From contig JACKAU010000016.1 of NCBI GenBank assembly GCA_020634855.1, forward strand, positions 124,001 to 188,000: DNA of 64,000 nucleotides, in the 5' to 3' direction. This document shows, in pieces, positions 9,119 through 18,027 of the stretch (the first letter of the stretch is position 1; every line of letters starts with the position of its first letter). The translations under genes were made by a program, and so were the position numbers. The notes below the pieces were generated by a model. That model ran no database searches. It worked only from the letters and a program-made list of their open reading frames with translations, and had not been told where the DNA came from. This DNA comes from Anaerolineales bacterium. Its GTDB lineage: Bacteria; Chloroflexota; Anaerolineae; 4572-78; J111.

Positions 9119-9459
9119 AATTCGGATACTCCTTTTGAAGAATATTTGTATAATCACCGATTTTCGGTTATAAACGTTGTCCGGATACTGATCCAAATCT
9201 CAAAAAAAGCGTCGGTGTTCTACTATTTGTTGTAGCTTTTCCTCCTCAAAATAACATGAACCAAATTCAATCGACGCTGTTATCAAAAATTTTTACATGA
9301 CCAGAAAATTCGTGTTGCTGCTTTCAAAAACAAGACGCTGACCAAAAATGAACTGACCATGACTCCTGCCAAACCTACGGGAACAAAAATGGTTATGCAT
9401 TGTCGTTTTTCAACGTGAATATGGTCTCAAGAACGCGACCATGACACCAAATAATTCGA

Positions 9460-9730
9460 CTATGTGATACTTTCATTTGAAAAGTTCATTTTTTGTTTGA
9501 AAACTTCAATCTTAATTGGTAAGTGTGATACTTTCGTTTGAAAAGTTAAATCTTTATTTGAAAAGTTCATTTTTTATTGGTAAGTGTGGTCCGTTTATTT
9601 GAAAAGTTCATTTTTAATTTGAAAAGTTAAATCTTTGTTTGAAAACTTCAATCTTAATTGGTAAGTGTGATACTTTCGTTTGAAAAGTTCATTTTTTGTT
9701 TGAAAACTTCAATCTTAATTGGAAAACTTG
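9460..9730. repeat. AT-rich array of 20-bp and 21-bp units
   Basis: Two unit types alternate head to tail without spacers. The 20-bp unit is TTTGAAAAGTTCATTTTTTG with variants (CTTCAATCTTAA or GTTAAATCTTTA second halves). The 21-bp unit is TTGGTAAGTGTGATACTTTC plus one base. From 9476 the order is 20,20,21,20,20,21,20,20,20,21,20,20, then a decayed TTGGAAAACTTG. The unit length is close to two helical turns, with A- or T-tracts about every ten bases, so the DNA is likely bent. There are no unique spacers, so this is not a CRISPR array. Confidence 0.85.
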
Positions 9731-10202
9731 AAAAATTCTGGTGAAGAGGGCATTCTGAAAAAAATCTATCACTCCGATGGTGGTCTAAGCCATCAGATCA
9801 ACAACAAACCGGTCAAAAAAGAGAGTTCTCCCGCAAAGGTTGGGTTGAACCATCACCCTAAATGGCAACCTAACCCAGAAAAAAATGCACGGCAAAACCC
9901 GTGCTATTAACATATCATATCGCAGCTCAACATAATAGAGCCGAAGGTACCGAAAATTATGGTACGAAAGTACCGAAATTCTTTGCCCGATAGTCCCTAA
10001 ACCGGCGGGCTGCCGCGAGCCGACCGCCGCAAAATAGACATACTCACTAAAGATCGGCGGTCTGTTGTCAAAAGGCGATGAAATCTGGGGTAAAAAATCT
10101 GGGGTAAATTGAGGATATGTCTGTTTGCAAATTCCTTAGAAACTTTTAAACCAGCTTCTTAACTGCCATCCTATGAAATTACACTTGTTTTTTGCGTCAG
10201 TT
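9731..10202. other. Non-coding stretch between AT-rich array and UxaA-type gene
   Basis: No convincing gene. It holds a small hairpin (GGTACGAAAGTACC near 9960-9973) beside a second GGTACCGAAAATT word, and a direct repeat AAATCTGGGGTAAA twice near 10081-10110. A 63-codon plus-strand reading frame at 9719-9910 is probably chance. The 9119-9459 part upstream of the array also shows no gene. Confidence 0.6.
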
Positions 10203-12905
10203 CTACAACGACACGCCCAGCAGCCCTCGCGTAATCTGAAAGTCAATATTCCCCTGGCGGTCCAGTTTAGGCCTGGATTGATCGGTGATGATCGCGATCA
10301 TTCTATCCAGGATTTGCTCCGGCCACGAGTCGCTGTCTCCCGTTAGATGCAAATCCATATCCTCGCCAAACCGCTGCTGTATCGCTGCCTCGGCGGTAAG
10401 TTGTAACACCGGAATCAAAGGATGGCTGGGCAGCGGATGTTCCCCCACGTAGGCCACGATCACTTCCACCCCGGTGGCCCCCAGGCCGGTTAGGGTTTCG
10501 ACCCAATGCGCCGATGGTGTTTCCATGATATGGAAGCCGGGAGTCGCCGGCCGCTGGCCATAGCCCAGTGAGGGCGCGTGGGGCGGCTTGTCCATAAGCG
10601 TTGTCAGATAGCTGTCGCCGGTCAGTAAGCCGCCTTGGTCCGGTACAACCACTGCGCCGCCGGCCGCCACAATGATCTGGGTGAGCCGGGCCAGGCTGTG
10701 CGCCGCCTCGGCGGAAATCGGGCCGGCGCTGACCAGCCCCAGCCGCAGCGTCTCCAGGCCGGCGGTTTCACGGCCGGCGACAGCGGCAGCGGTGATTTCT
10801 GCCGTAAACCAGTCCTCGATCTTTTGCATAACCCGGTCGATGCCGCCATCCAACTGGACGCTGGCCCACCCAAATCGCTGTGGGTCAAGCCCTAGCTGTT
10901 CGAGGCGCTGGCGCATGAAGTCATTGTGAGTTTTCTCGCAGCCGTGTTCCAGCAGCAGGCCATGTTTCACCAACGGATGGGTCAAATAACCCAGCAAGGT
11001 CCGGATATAAAGCGCCTCGGCTGAACCGCCGGAATTGCCGCAGCCCTCGGTATGCACCAGCGAGACAAAGCGAGACAGATGTTGCTCGCGCCCCAGCCCC
11101 TTTTGATTCAGCCGGTCGGCCGTCAGCCGGGCAATCTGGCCGGCGCAGAGACTGGTGGGCAGGATCAACCCCACTTGGTCGGTGGTGTAGCCGCTGTTGG
11201 TTCGAAACGCCGGAAACTGATGTTTTGACGCCGGTACGCTGCTGTCTATTTTAATCGGGATACCGGCTCCATCGGGCGATTCGGCCGCCAACAGCCGCTC
11301 AAGCTGGCTGGCATCGGTTTGCCGCCAGTCGCGCCAGATTTGCACCTGGGAATGGCCGGCCTGCTCGCCCACGCTGCGCGCTCCCGACGCCACCGTCAGG
11401 GTCATTTCAAACATCTGCCGGCCCAACTCAGCCATCGGCGTCCCGTCCAGATACTGCCCGGCATTGACGTCCATCTCCTGCGAGAGAAGCTGGTAGCGCC
11501 GGCTGGTCGTGACAATTTTGAGTGTAGGCACAAAGGGGAAGTTGGTAATTGACCCATTGCCCGTAATAAAAAAGATCATATTACAGCCGGCCGCCACCTG
11601 ACCGGCGATACTTTCCAGATCGTTGCCGGGACTGTCCATAAAGTAGAAACCCGGTTGGCGCATTCGTTCCCCGTACTCGATCACCGCCTCCAACCGCACC
11701 TCAGGATCCCGCTTCATGGCCGCCCCAATCGATTTAAGCGTGATGTTATACAGCCCCCGGAACTTGTTGCCGCCGGAGGGATTGCCCTCGGCGCTGGAGC
11801 CGTGCCAGGCCACCCGCTCTTTGAAACGCGCCACCATCGCCAAAAACCGGCGAGCCGTCGCCACATCCTTCACCTTTTGCAGCACATACGACTCAGCGCC
11901 GATCAATTCGTCGGTCTCGGCCAGGTTGGCCGCGCCGCCGTAGCGAATTACCTCTTTGGCCACCCAGGCAGCCAGCGGATTGCCGGAAACCCCGGAGAAG
12001 GCGTCAGAGCCGCCACACTGCAAGGCAATCTTGAGATGCGCTACCGACTCTTCGGTGCGCGGCGCACGGTTGACGCGATCCAGCCAGCCTTTGACGATGG
12101 CTTCGCCGCGGTCCAGGTTGGCCTGGAAGCCGCCGGTTAACGACAAAAACTGATGCGGTACCTCGTCCAGCGGATAATGGTTGGCCGCTAAATAATCGCG
12201 CAGCATAACATTGGTGACCGGCTCCAGCCCGTAATCAACGGCCAGCACCGCCCCTACGTTGGGATGAATCATAAAGCCGGCCAGGGTGCGCAGCAGCAGA
12301 TCGAGGTTATTGGGCTGCTCAACCCCGCCTTCGGTGTGGGCCACCGGCACAATGCCATCGATATGGGGGTAGTCAGCGGCCAACGGTTGTAGCCGGTGGG
12401 CCAATTGCTGCACATAACCGGCGGTGCGAGACGTGGTCCCCAGCAGAACAATCGTATTTCGAGTACCTACGCCTCGGTTCGGGCTACGGCGATACCCCAG
12501 AAAGGAGCGACTGTGATCATAGAGCGAAACCGGCTCGGCCGGTCGGAAGCCCGTCTCATCGAGTCGATACGGTTGAATACGATCTTCAAAGTTGGGGGTG
12601 GGGGGCAACGCAACATCCAGACGACGGATTCGCAGCGCATCCAGCATACCGGCGTTGCAGACATAAGCGCCGGGCGCAATCGTCCGCAGGGCGACCCCAA
12701 AGGGTAACTGCCACGATAAAAGGGCCTCCCCCGTTGCGATGGGCTGCACGGCAAAGCGGTGTCCCTCCAAAACCGTGTAGTCCAGGGCAAACCGTTGGTG
12801 TCCGGCGGCGATAGTTGTACCTGCCTCCAATCGCTGGGTAGCAATAGCTACATTGTCGCCCGCCATCGGCAGCCGGGCTATGTCATCGAGTTGAAGAATA
12901 TTCAT
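10203..12905 (-). CDS. Double-length UxaA/GarD-family dehydratase (SAF plus two catalytic-type units)
   Basis: 900 residues from the ATG at 12905 (AAGGAAA just upstream), against about 500 for altronate or galactarate dehydratases. An N-terminal SAF domain (about 1-95) is followed by one UxaA unit at about 125-530: HIDGIVPVAHTEGG at 181-194, CGGSDAFSGVSGNP at 297-310 and MDSPGND at 423-429. A second unit runs at about 560-890: FVSLVHTEGCG at 613-623 and METPSAHW near 794-801. The first unit has the Cys-Gly-Gly-Ser-Asp motif but lost the Cys of HTEGC. The second keeps HTEGCG but lost CGGSD. The family dehydrates sugar acids with a divalent metal; the substrate here is unknown. A palindrome-rich repeat sits just upstream of the start. 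Confidence 0.85.
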   Translation of the reverse strand: MNILQLDDIARLPMAGDNVAIATQRLEAGTTIAAGHQRFALDYTVLEGHRFAVQPIATGEALLSWQLPFGVALRTIAPGAYVCNAGMLDALRIRRLDVALPPTPNFEDRIQPYRLDETGFRPAEPVSLYDHSRSFLGYRRSPNRGVGTRNTIVLLGTTSRTAGYVQQLAHRLQPLAADYPHIDGIVPVAHTEGGVEQPNNLDLLLRTLAGFMIHPNVGAVLAVDYGLEPVTNVMLRDYLAANHYPLDEVPHQFLSLTGGFQANLDRGEAIVKGWLDRVNRAPRTEESVAHLKIALQCGGSDAFSGVSGNPLAAWVAKEVIRYGGAANLAETDELIGAESYVLQKVKDVATARRFLAMVARFKERVAWHGSSAEGNPSGGNKFRGLYNITLKSIGAAMKRDPEVRLEAVIEYGERMRQPGFYFMDSPGNDLESIAGQVAAGCNMIFFITGNGSITNFPFVPTLKIVTTSRRYQLLSQEMDVNAGQYLDGTPMAELGRQMFEMTLTVASGARSVGEQAGHSQVQIWRDWRQTDASQLERLLAAESPDGAGIPIKIDSSVPASKHQFPAFRTNSGYTTDQVGLILPTSLCAGQIARLTADRLNQKGLGREQHLSRFVSLVHTEGCGNSGGSAEALYIRTLLGYLTHPLVKHGLLLEHGCEKTHNDFMRQRLEQLGLDPQRFGWASVQLDGGIDRVMQKIEDWFTAEITAAAVAGRETAGLETLRLGLVSAGPISAEAAHSLARLTQIIVAAGGAVVVPDQGGLLTGDSYLTTLMDKPPHAPSLGYGQRPATPGFHIMETPSAHWVETLTGLGATGVEVIVAYVGEHPLPSHPLIPVLQLTAEAAIQQRFGEDMDLHLTGDSDSWPEQILDRMIAIITDQSRPKLDRQGNIDFQITRGLLGVSL

Positions 12906-12934
12906 CATGCAGTTTCCTTTGAAAATAGAAGTTT

Positions 12935-12992
12935 GGAGCGTCAAAGTAAATTTTGACCTGACCGTAAATGACAAAGCTTGCTTTGTCACTCC
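12935..12992. repeat. GGAGC-bounded double hairpin repeat (single copy)
   Basis: Begins GGAGCGTCAAAG and ends with the perfect hairpin GACAAAG-CTTG-CTTTGTC followed by ACTCC. It is the same unit that is tandemly duplicated at 52533-52684. It lies about 30 bases upstream of the UxaA-type start, in that gene's probable promoter or leader. Confidence 0.75.
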
Positions 12993-13281
12993 GCCAGTAT
13001 CGCCTGTCTTTCAGCCAGCTGCGATTGGACGGCGGCGATCCAGACGCTTGCCGGCCATTTTGGAGCCTTATTTATAACTTGTCAATTCAAACGGGTGTCC
13101 GAAGAAGCAGTTGTCAGACATACCATCGGTTTATAGGTTGGAGAAGCTCGGAGCCGGTATTTGTAGCCGCGTTAGGGTTAACTTGCCATTCCAAAGCAAT
13201 CGAGTTATGGTTACAGTCCGCTAACCAAAATCGATAATTTGCCCTCAGGCAATCAGCCATAATAAACAAAAGGAGCAAAAA
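12993..13281. other. Intergenic region before the DinB-like gene
   Basis: Apart from the repeat ending at 12992, nothing convincing is seen. A plus-strand reading frame (12968-13237) begins inside the repeat and has no ribosome site. AAAGGAG at about 13269 is the ribosome site of the next gene. Confidence 0.55.
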
Positions 13282-13797
13282 ATGAGCAAAGATAACATTA
13301 AAGTTATGTTGTTAGCCGATCAATTAAAGCAAGCGGCAGAGATTCTGCAAGCGGTGATGGCTGACGTACCTAACGAAGTGGTTCACGCCGTTCCTGCTGG
13401 CAGCGCCAATACCATCGCCGCTAACGCAGCCCATGCTGTTACCAGTATAGATGGCCTGATTAATGGCTTGATCAGAGGCGCAGCACCTGTGCTTATGAGT
13501 GAGCCAACAGGTTTAAGCGAGCCGGCTCCTATGGGCGGTGACTGGGGAGATTGGGGACGGTCCGTACAAGTTGATGTGGAAGCGCTGGGCGCTTACGCCG
13601 GCAAAGTTATGAAAAGCGTTGCCGAGTATATGGGAACCCTAAGCGACGCCGATTTAGAACGCTCCATAGCGGCCCCATCTGGCTTTGAGACAAGTGTTGA
13701 AGGCTGGTTTAGCCTTACCATCCTCAACACCGCCTGGCATACCGGTGAAATTGCCTCCCTAAAAGGCACTCACGGTCTTAAAGGCTATCCATTCTAG
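13282..13797 (+). CDS. DinB-like (DfsB-type) four-helix protein
   Basis: 171 residues with AAAGGAG upstream. The DinB/YfiT-like pattern includes an N-terminal helix, the segment NAAHAVTSIDGLINGLI with a His in helix 2, and the ending NTAWHTGEIASLKGTHGLKG. His in HAVTSID and His in AWHTGEI are the likely metal ligands. Members are cytosolic metal-binding helical bundles, some of which act as thiol transferases with bacillithiol or mycothiol; the partner here is unknown. The gene stands alone between a repeat and an IS-rich region. Confidence 0.8.
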   Translation: MSKDNIKVMLLADQLKQAAEILQAVMADVPNEVVHAVPAGSANTIAANAAHAVTSIDGLINGLIRGAAPVLMSEPTGLSEPAPMGGDWGDWGRSVQVDVEALGAYAGKVMKSVAEYMGTLSDADLERSIAAPSGFETSVEGWFSLTILNTAWHTGEIASLKGTHGLKGYPF

Positions 13798-13855
13798 CGA
13801 GTCGGATCGAAGCTTCACATAGCACCTATCATTTTTTCTCTTGTACCACTTCGCA

Positions 13856-13962
13856 GCCGCCCAACGGTAAGGTGGCTAAGCAACGAGCATATTACGCCCG
13901 AGCTGCGAGCCTGAAAGCAAAAGCGCTGTTGGTCCATTCGTTGGTTCTCCGGCCAGCGAGCA
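13856..13962 (+). repeat. 106-bp interspersed repeat, copy B
   Basis: Begins CGCCCAACGGTAAGGTGGCT and aligns ungapped with 5305-5410. No inverted end pairs are seen that would make it an integron attC site. The rest of 13798-14147 shows no gene. Confidence 0.6.
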
Positions 13963-14147
13963 CCGCGAGATCCGCCGGGAACCCATGAGCGCCGGAGCGA
14001 AGGGTTTCATTCAGTTACGTAGCCTGGCCTGTTCAAGAGATTGGTACTCAGCCAGAAATTTCTCGATGTCGCCGATGAACGCGACCGTGTCTCACCGGAG
14101 CAACATCACACGTAACTCGATGTTTGCCCGCGCCGACAGCCTGTATC

Positions 14148-14519
14148 TTACTGACACGCCTGGGCCATCAAGGTTGCCGTGTCGGCGTTGTTTGCGACCT
14201 TATTAACTGAGGCCGAGCTAATACCGATCCCCTGATAGGGTTGGGTAGCTTGCGCATCGGGCAAAGCCAAGTGCAGATCGTAGCATCCCACAAATGTCTC
14301 GGTGGTATTGGCTGTATTCGTGGACACCAATGTGACCGGCACCTGGTAATAGCACTGGCCGGCTCCGGCATCGGTTACAACCGTACCTACTTCCAGTTGC
14401 ACCGAATCGGTGTCGGCGTAACCCTGCTGAAACTGATCGAAAGACGGTAAGCCTTTCGCGTTCGGCTCCCAGTAGGAGAATGCTCGCAGATATTCATGAC
14501 GGTTGACGGCAATAGACAT
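14148..14519 (-). pseudogene. C-terminal fragment of a secreted NTF2-like protein, cut by an IS
   Basis: 123 codons remain in frame: VNRHEYLRAFSYWEP, YYQVPVTLVSTNTANT, ETFVGCYDLHLALP and ISSASVNKVANN. In Chloroflexota this pattern is the tail of lipoproteins carrying an NTF2-like domain, where the region before VNRHEYLRA normally includes a signal peptide and a helix. Here that part is missing because the end of a decayed IS5-type element begins at about 14520. It is probably non-functional. Confidence 0.6.
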
Positions 14520-14997
14520 TATCGGAAATAAGGGTCAAGAAATAAAATCAAAGAGATTAAATTGTTCGACAGAATGACGATGACGAAGGCGAAGATTGTG
14601 CAAGCCGCAGGCAATCTCCATGACTTGGTCGTCGAACCCAGCCAGATGATTACGAAAGGTGTCTTTAAGAATGCGACACCGTTTAATCCCGCAAATGATA
14701 TTTTCAACCGTGATACGAGCGCTGGAAATGACAGCGTTGAGAAAACGGTCACAAAGGTCTAATTGACCGCCACGCGGTTTTTTTTAGGTTGATAGATAAT
14801 GACATCTTCCGGCGCATAGCCCTGGAAACCGGTGTCTTGTAGCAGTTGTGAACAGCGAGGAAAGGTGTAGCCTTCTTCATCGCAAATCCGTTTCTCGTGA
14901 CGTTTGCCGGGATAGGTTTGGCTCAAATAACAAACCGTCCGACTGACGGCATGGGTAATGACATTGTTGGTCAAGGTATGGGCTTTTGTCGGATATG
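14520..14997 (-). mobile_element. Truncated IS5-type element (DDE_Tnp_4 transposase remnant)
   Basis: The minus strand encodes the transposase core: KAHTLTNNVITHAVS, CYLSQTYPGKRHEKR and LLQDTGFQGYAPEDV. The frame breaks at an A8 tract (T8 at 14778-14785 on plus). After a -1 shift it continues PRGGQLDLCDRFLNAVISSA, then ENIICGIKRCRILKDTFRN, and stops at 14535. The N-terminal half is missing; the right edge coincides with the left end of the IS256-type element. The remnant is probably inactive. Confidence 0.75.
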
Positions 14998-16377
14998 CAA
15001 ATAAAGTGGTGTAAATGGGAGGTTAGGCAAAACGAGATAGAGATTACATAATAATACGATCCTTGAAACGAATGACTAACTGATTAAGAATAAGGGCCCA
15101 GTTAGGCAGGGGCATTGTCCATTTTTTGACAATGCGGTCGTTGGCCAAATACAGGAGCTTGCGGACAGACTTGGCCGAGGGCAAGGCACCCTTAGTTTTG
15201 GTCACTTTGCGCAGTTGGCGATGGTAAGCCTCAATGGTATTGGTGGTGTAGATGAGACGTCTGATCTGGGCCGGGTAATCGAAAAAGGGGGTCAGGGTCT
15301 CCCAGTTGTTTTCCCAGGAGCGGACAGCAACAGCATATTTGTCACCCCAGAGTTCACTCAACTGGAGCAGTTGCGTTTCGGCCTCTTCGCGAGTGGGAGC
15401 CTGATAGACCTTTTTCAGATCTTTAACAAAGGCTTTTTGGTCTTTAGAGACGACATATTTCAGACTGGCCCGGATTTGATGGATGATGCAGCGTTGCACC
15501 TGGCAGTGCGGGAAAACCGCGGCAATCGCTTGGCTGAAGCCGCTGAGGCCATCAACACAGGCGATGAGCACATCTTCCACGCCCCGGCTCTGGAGGTCAC
15601 TCAGAACGCTTAACCAGAAATTAGCGCCTTCCGCCCCATCACTGACCCAATGGCCTAACACGTCCCGTTGACCCTCGACATCGACCCCTAACACGATGTA
15701 AACGGCTACATTTTCGACGTGTCCCTCGCGTCTGAGCTTGATATACAAGGCATCCAGATAGATGATCGGTACAGGCGGGCCAGCGGCCGGTTTTGCCATT
15801 CTTCGACCAGCGGCCACACCTTGTCGGTGATGGGGCTGACCGCCCCGGCTGACAGACTGACCCCATAGGTCTCCTGCAACATCGCTTCGATATTGTGGGT
15901 CGATAACCCCGACTGTACAGGGCGATCACCTTCTTTTCTAACTCATTGGTATTATGGCGGTACTTCGCCAGCAAGTGGGGTTCATACGCCCCTGTTCGGT
16001 CGCGCGGCACCGCCACTTCGATATCGCCCCCCGAACTTTTGACCGTTTTCGTTCGTTTCCCGTTACGGCTGTTGCCACTGTTGCGCCCTTTGGCTTCGTA
16101 CTTCTCATAGCCCCGTTGGGCCGTCTACTCCCCTTCCCGCATCTGTTCCAGGGTTCGGGCAAACAGTTGGGCCAGGATCCCTTCTTTGCCAAAAAAGTCA
16201 TCGACGCTCTCTACCCGGCTTAGCGCTGCTTCGATCTGTTCTAGATCGGGCACCGTCACGCCCTTTTTGTTGAGTTCCTTTTTTTCTGTTTCCATTGCGG
16301 TGTTTCTCTCTTCCGGTTTCATGAGTTTTTCCTTTCCTCATTTTACCCCCATCTCTTCATTTACACCGCTTATTTTA
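14998..16377 (-). mobile_element. Decayed IS256 (Mutator)-family element
   Basis: Imperfect terminal inverted repeats enclose it: AAATAAAGTGGTGTAAATGG at about 14999 on plus, against TTCATTTACACCGCTTATTT at about 16357-16376 (reverse complement AAATAAGCGGTGTAAATGAA). Inside is a single minus-strand transposase with several lesions. It separates two other IS fragments, so it inserted into or recombined with older IS debris. No clear target duplication was seen. Confidence 0.75.
15044..16322 (-). pseudogene. IS256-family transposase with stop codon and frameshifts
   Basis: N-terminal part from the ATG at 16322: VPDLEQIEAALSRVESVDDF up to EQMREGE, followed by an in-frame TAG at about 16125. The reading then continues as NSGNSRNGKRTKTVK and LLAKYRHNTNELEKKVIALY. 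A single-base loss near 15921 and another near 15769 (expected LYPIIYLDAL) shift the frame. The C-terminal 250 codons are intact: PIIYLDALYIKLRREG, VYIVLGVDVEGQRDVLGHW, FPHCQVQRCIIHQIRAS and TTNTIEAYHRQLRKVTKTKG, with the catalytic Asp and Glu positions of the family. With three lesions it cannot make a full transposase. Confidence 0.85.
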
Positions 16378-16746
16378 CATTGTCTAAAGGCTCTCAAGCC
16401 CACAAACAAACGGGGTCCCAAACGGGCCAAATATCGGGCTCCGAAACCAGAACATCCTGACACCAAACAAAATATCACCAACGAAGCTATTCATGCCAAT
16501 CATCTGGAAGCCTTCAACTCTGCCTTACGGCGACGCATGGCCTGTTATCGACACCAGACCAACACCTATGCCAAACAGCCGTCGGCCTTACAATGTCGGT
16601 TAGATGCTTATTGGGTTTTATATAATTTCATTCGTCCTCATTTTACCACGAGACTGATCCCGGCTGTGGCTCTTGGTGTGCTCATTCATCCCTTTTCTTG
16701 TCATGAAATCTTTAGAATTCAATACATTAGCACTGGTTTCTCTTAA
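16378..16746 (+). pseudogene. C-terminal fragment of another IS transposase
   Basis: From about 16384 the plus strand reads LKALKPTNKRGPKRAKY, then PEHPDTKQNITNEAIHANHL, FNSALRRRMACYRHQTNTYA, DAYWVLYNFIRPHF and stop. The pattern of NxALRRR, Arg-Thr-Asn-Thr-Tyr-Ala and Tyr-Asn-Phe-x-Arg-Pro-His is the tail of IS1-like or related DDE transposases common in Chloroflexota. The N-terminal part is absent; its left edge abuts the IS256-type end. Confidence 0.7.
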
Positions 16747-17033
16747 CCCTTACTTATCCCATCTCCCGGACCCAGTGCCCATCGATATAATGGTTATTAT
16801 ACACCTGCGTCAATTTGTGGAACTGAAACGGGCGCAGGTGGTTAACCTGGCGGCACCGTATGAGGTGGGATATGCCAGTGACTGGTAAATTGGATTAGCT
16901 AATGCGAAAGCCGGTATTCATCGACACGATATGCCAAAGCGCTTAGACCATGTTAAAATTAAGCGTCTGATCCAAACCATCAGTCATCAAAGCTGACCAT
17001 ACCGAACCGTCTTATGATAAGGATATAACAGGA
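16747..17033. other. Degraded intergenic sequence after IS cluster
   Basis: No supported gene. A short reading (HLRQFVELKRAQVVNLAAPY) on the plus strand may be a gene remnant but lacks a start and has nothing recognisable. AAGGATATAACAGGA precedes the next gene. Confidence 0.4.
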
Positions 17034-17756
17034 ATGAAAACACCCTTAGGAAAAAAATCTTCAACTCAAACCATTCAGGAGCGCTTCGACAACGATGTGG
17101 AGCGTTTCTCCAATCTCGATACCGGACAAAGAGCCGTCATTGATGCCCCTTTGATCCTGGACCTGATTTCGGCTTTATCCATCCAACTCGTTCCCCATGC
17201 CCAAAACATCTTGGACATCGGTTGTGGGGCGGGCAACAACACCATCAAAATTGTCAGAGAGAAAGCCGGCCTGAATTGTGACCTGGTCGATCTGAGCCAA
17301 CCGATGTTGGCGCGGGCTGAACACCGCTTGAGGCAAGAAAACACGGGCGTCATCCGCACCTTTCACGGCGACTTTAGAACCCTTGATCTCCCCCAAGACC
17401 ATTATGATCTGGTTGTAGCGGCGGCGGTCTTACACCATCTCCGCGATGATCAGGATTGGTTAGAGGGGTTCAGCAAGATTTACAGCTTGATGAGGACCGG
17501 GGGAGCGTTGTTTGTGAGCGACCTATTTTTTCACGAACACGAGGTTGTCCATCAAGTGATGTGGGATCGGTATGGTGAGTATTTATCCAGTCTCGGTGGA
17601 GAGGAATATAAGCAACAGGTGTTCGGCTATATTGATATAGAAGACTCGCCCAGAGATATGACTTTTCAGATCGAGCTGCTGCGCCGAGTTGGTTTCAGAA
17701 AAATTGATGTGTTACACAAAAACTCGTGTTTTGGCGCTTATGTAGCGATCAAATAA
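17034..17756 (+). CDS. Class I SAM-dependent methyltransferase
   Basis: 240 residues. Motif I is ILDIGCGAGNNTIKI near 60-74, an acidic motif II follows (CDLVDLSQPMLARAEHRL), then FHGDFRTLDLP and DLVVAAAVLHHLRDDQDWL as motif III/post-I. The C-terminal part (GGALFVSDLFFHEHEVV, LLRRVGFRKIDVLHKNSCFG) is typical of methyltransferases acting on small molecules. Acceptor unknown. It sits between the IS cluster and a repeat, with no operon partner on its strand. Confidence 0.85.
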   Translation: MKTPLGKKSSTQTIQERFDNDVERFSNLDTGQRAVIDAPLILDLISALSIQLVPHAQNILDIGCGAGNNTIKIVREKAGLNCDLVDLSQPMLARAEHRLRQENTGVIRTFHGDFRTLDLPQDHYDLVVAAAVLHHLRDDQDWLEGFSKIYSLMRTGGALFVSDLFFHEHEVVHQVMWDRYGEYLSSLGGEEYKQQVFGYIDIEDSPRDMTFQIELLRRVGFRKIDVLHKNSCFGAYVAIK

Positions 17757-17789
17757 AACCCCAATAGCTGCTACCTTGACATCCGAAAG

Positions 17790-17865
17790 GGGGAGTAAGA
17801 AGTAGGCAGTAGGGAGCAGAGGCAAAAAACGGCTTACTGCCTACTCCTTACGCCTTACTTCCCAC
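17790..17865. repeat. Imperfect hairpin of simple words (AGTAGG type)
   Basis: The left arm GTAAGAAGTAGGCAGTAGGG pairs roughly with the right arm CTTACTGCCTACTCCTTACG. Similar hairpins built from other short words occur at 29646, 46719, 54340-54520 and 56225. Confidence 0.6.
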
Positions 17866-17871
17866 GGGGTA

Positions 17872-18010
17872 TAGAACGCCGATCGTATCGATTACACGGA
17901 TAAACACGGATATTTTTTAGTTAAATCAAGCCTTATCGGTGAAAATCCATATGATCCGTGTCATCCGTGTTCTATCATTTCTGATCAGATCTTGAAATCG
18001 TGATCGACTG
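17872..18010 (+). repeat. ~138-bp dyad repeat, copy 1
   Basis: Starts TAGAACGCCGATCGTATCGA and ends CTTGAAATCGTGATCGACTG. It is nearly identical to 54703-54840. Internally ACACGGATAAACACGGAT pairs with ATCCGTGTCATCCGTGT, forming a long hairpin. A third partial inverted copy is at 56731-56788. Confidence 0.85.
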
Positions 18011-18027
18011 AAGTTAGATAGCACGCC

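Noticed and set aside
9476..9718. AT-rich array as CRISPR
   Set aside because: No spacers; unit ends run directly into the next unit.
9719..9910. 63-codon plus-strand gene
   Set aside because: Starts inside the repeat array, no ribosome site and no family features.
11655..12140. Long open frame opposite the UxaA-type gene
   Set aside because: Shadow of GC-rich coding DNA; no ribosome site or conserved pattern.
12968..13237. 89-codon plus-strand gene
   Set aside because: Begins in a repeat, low-quality composition and no ribosome site.
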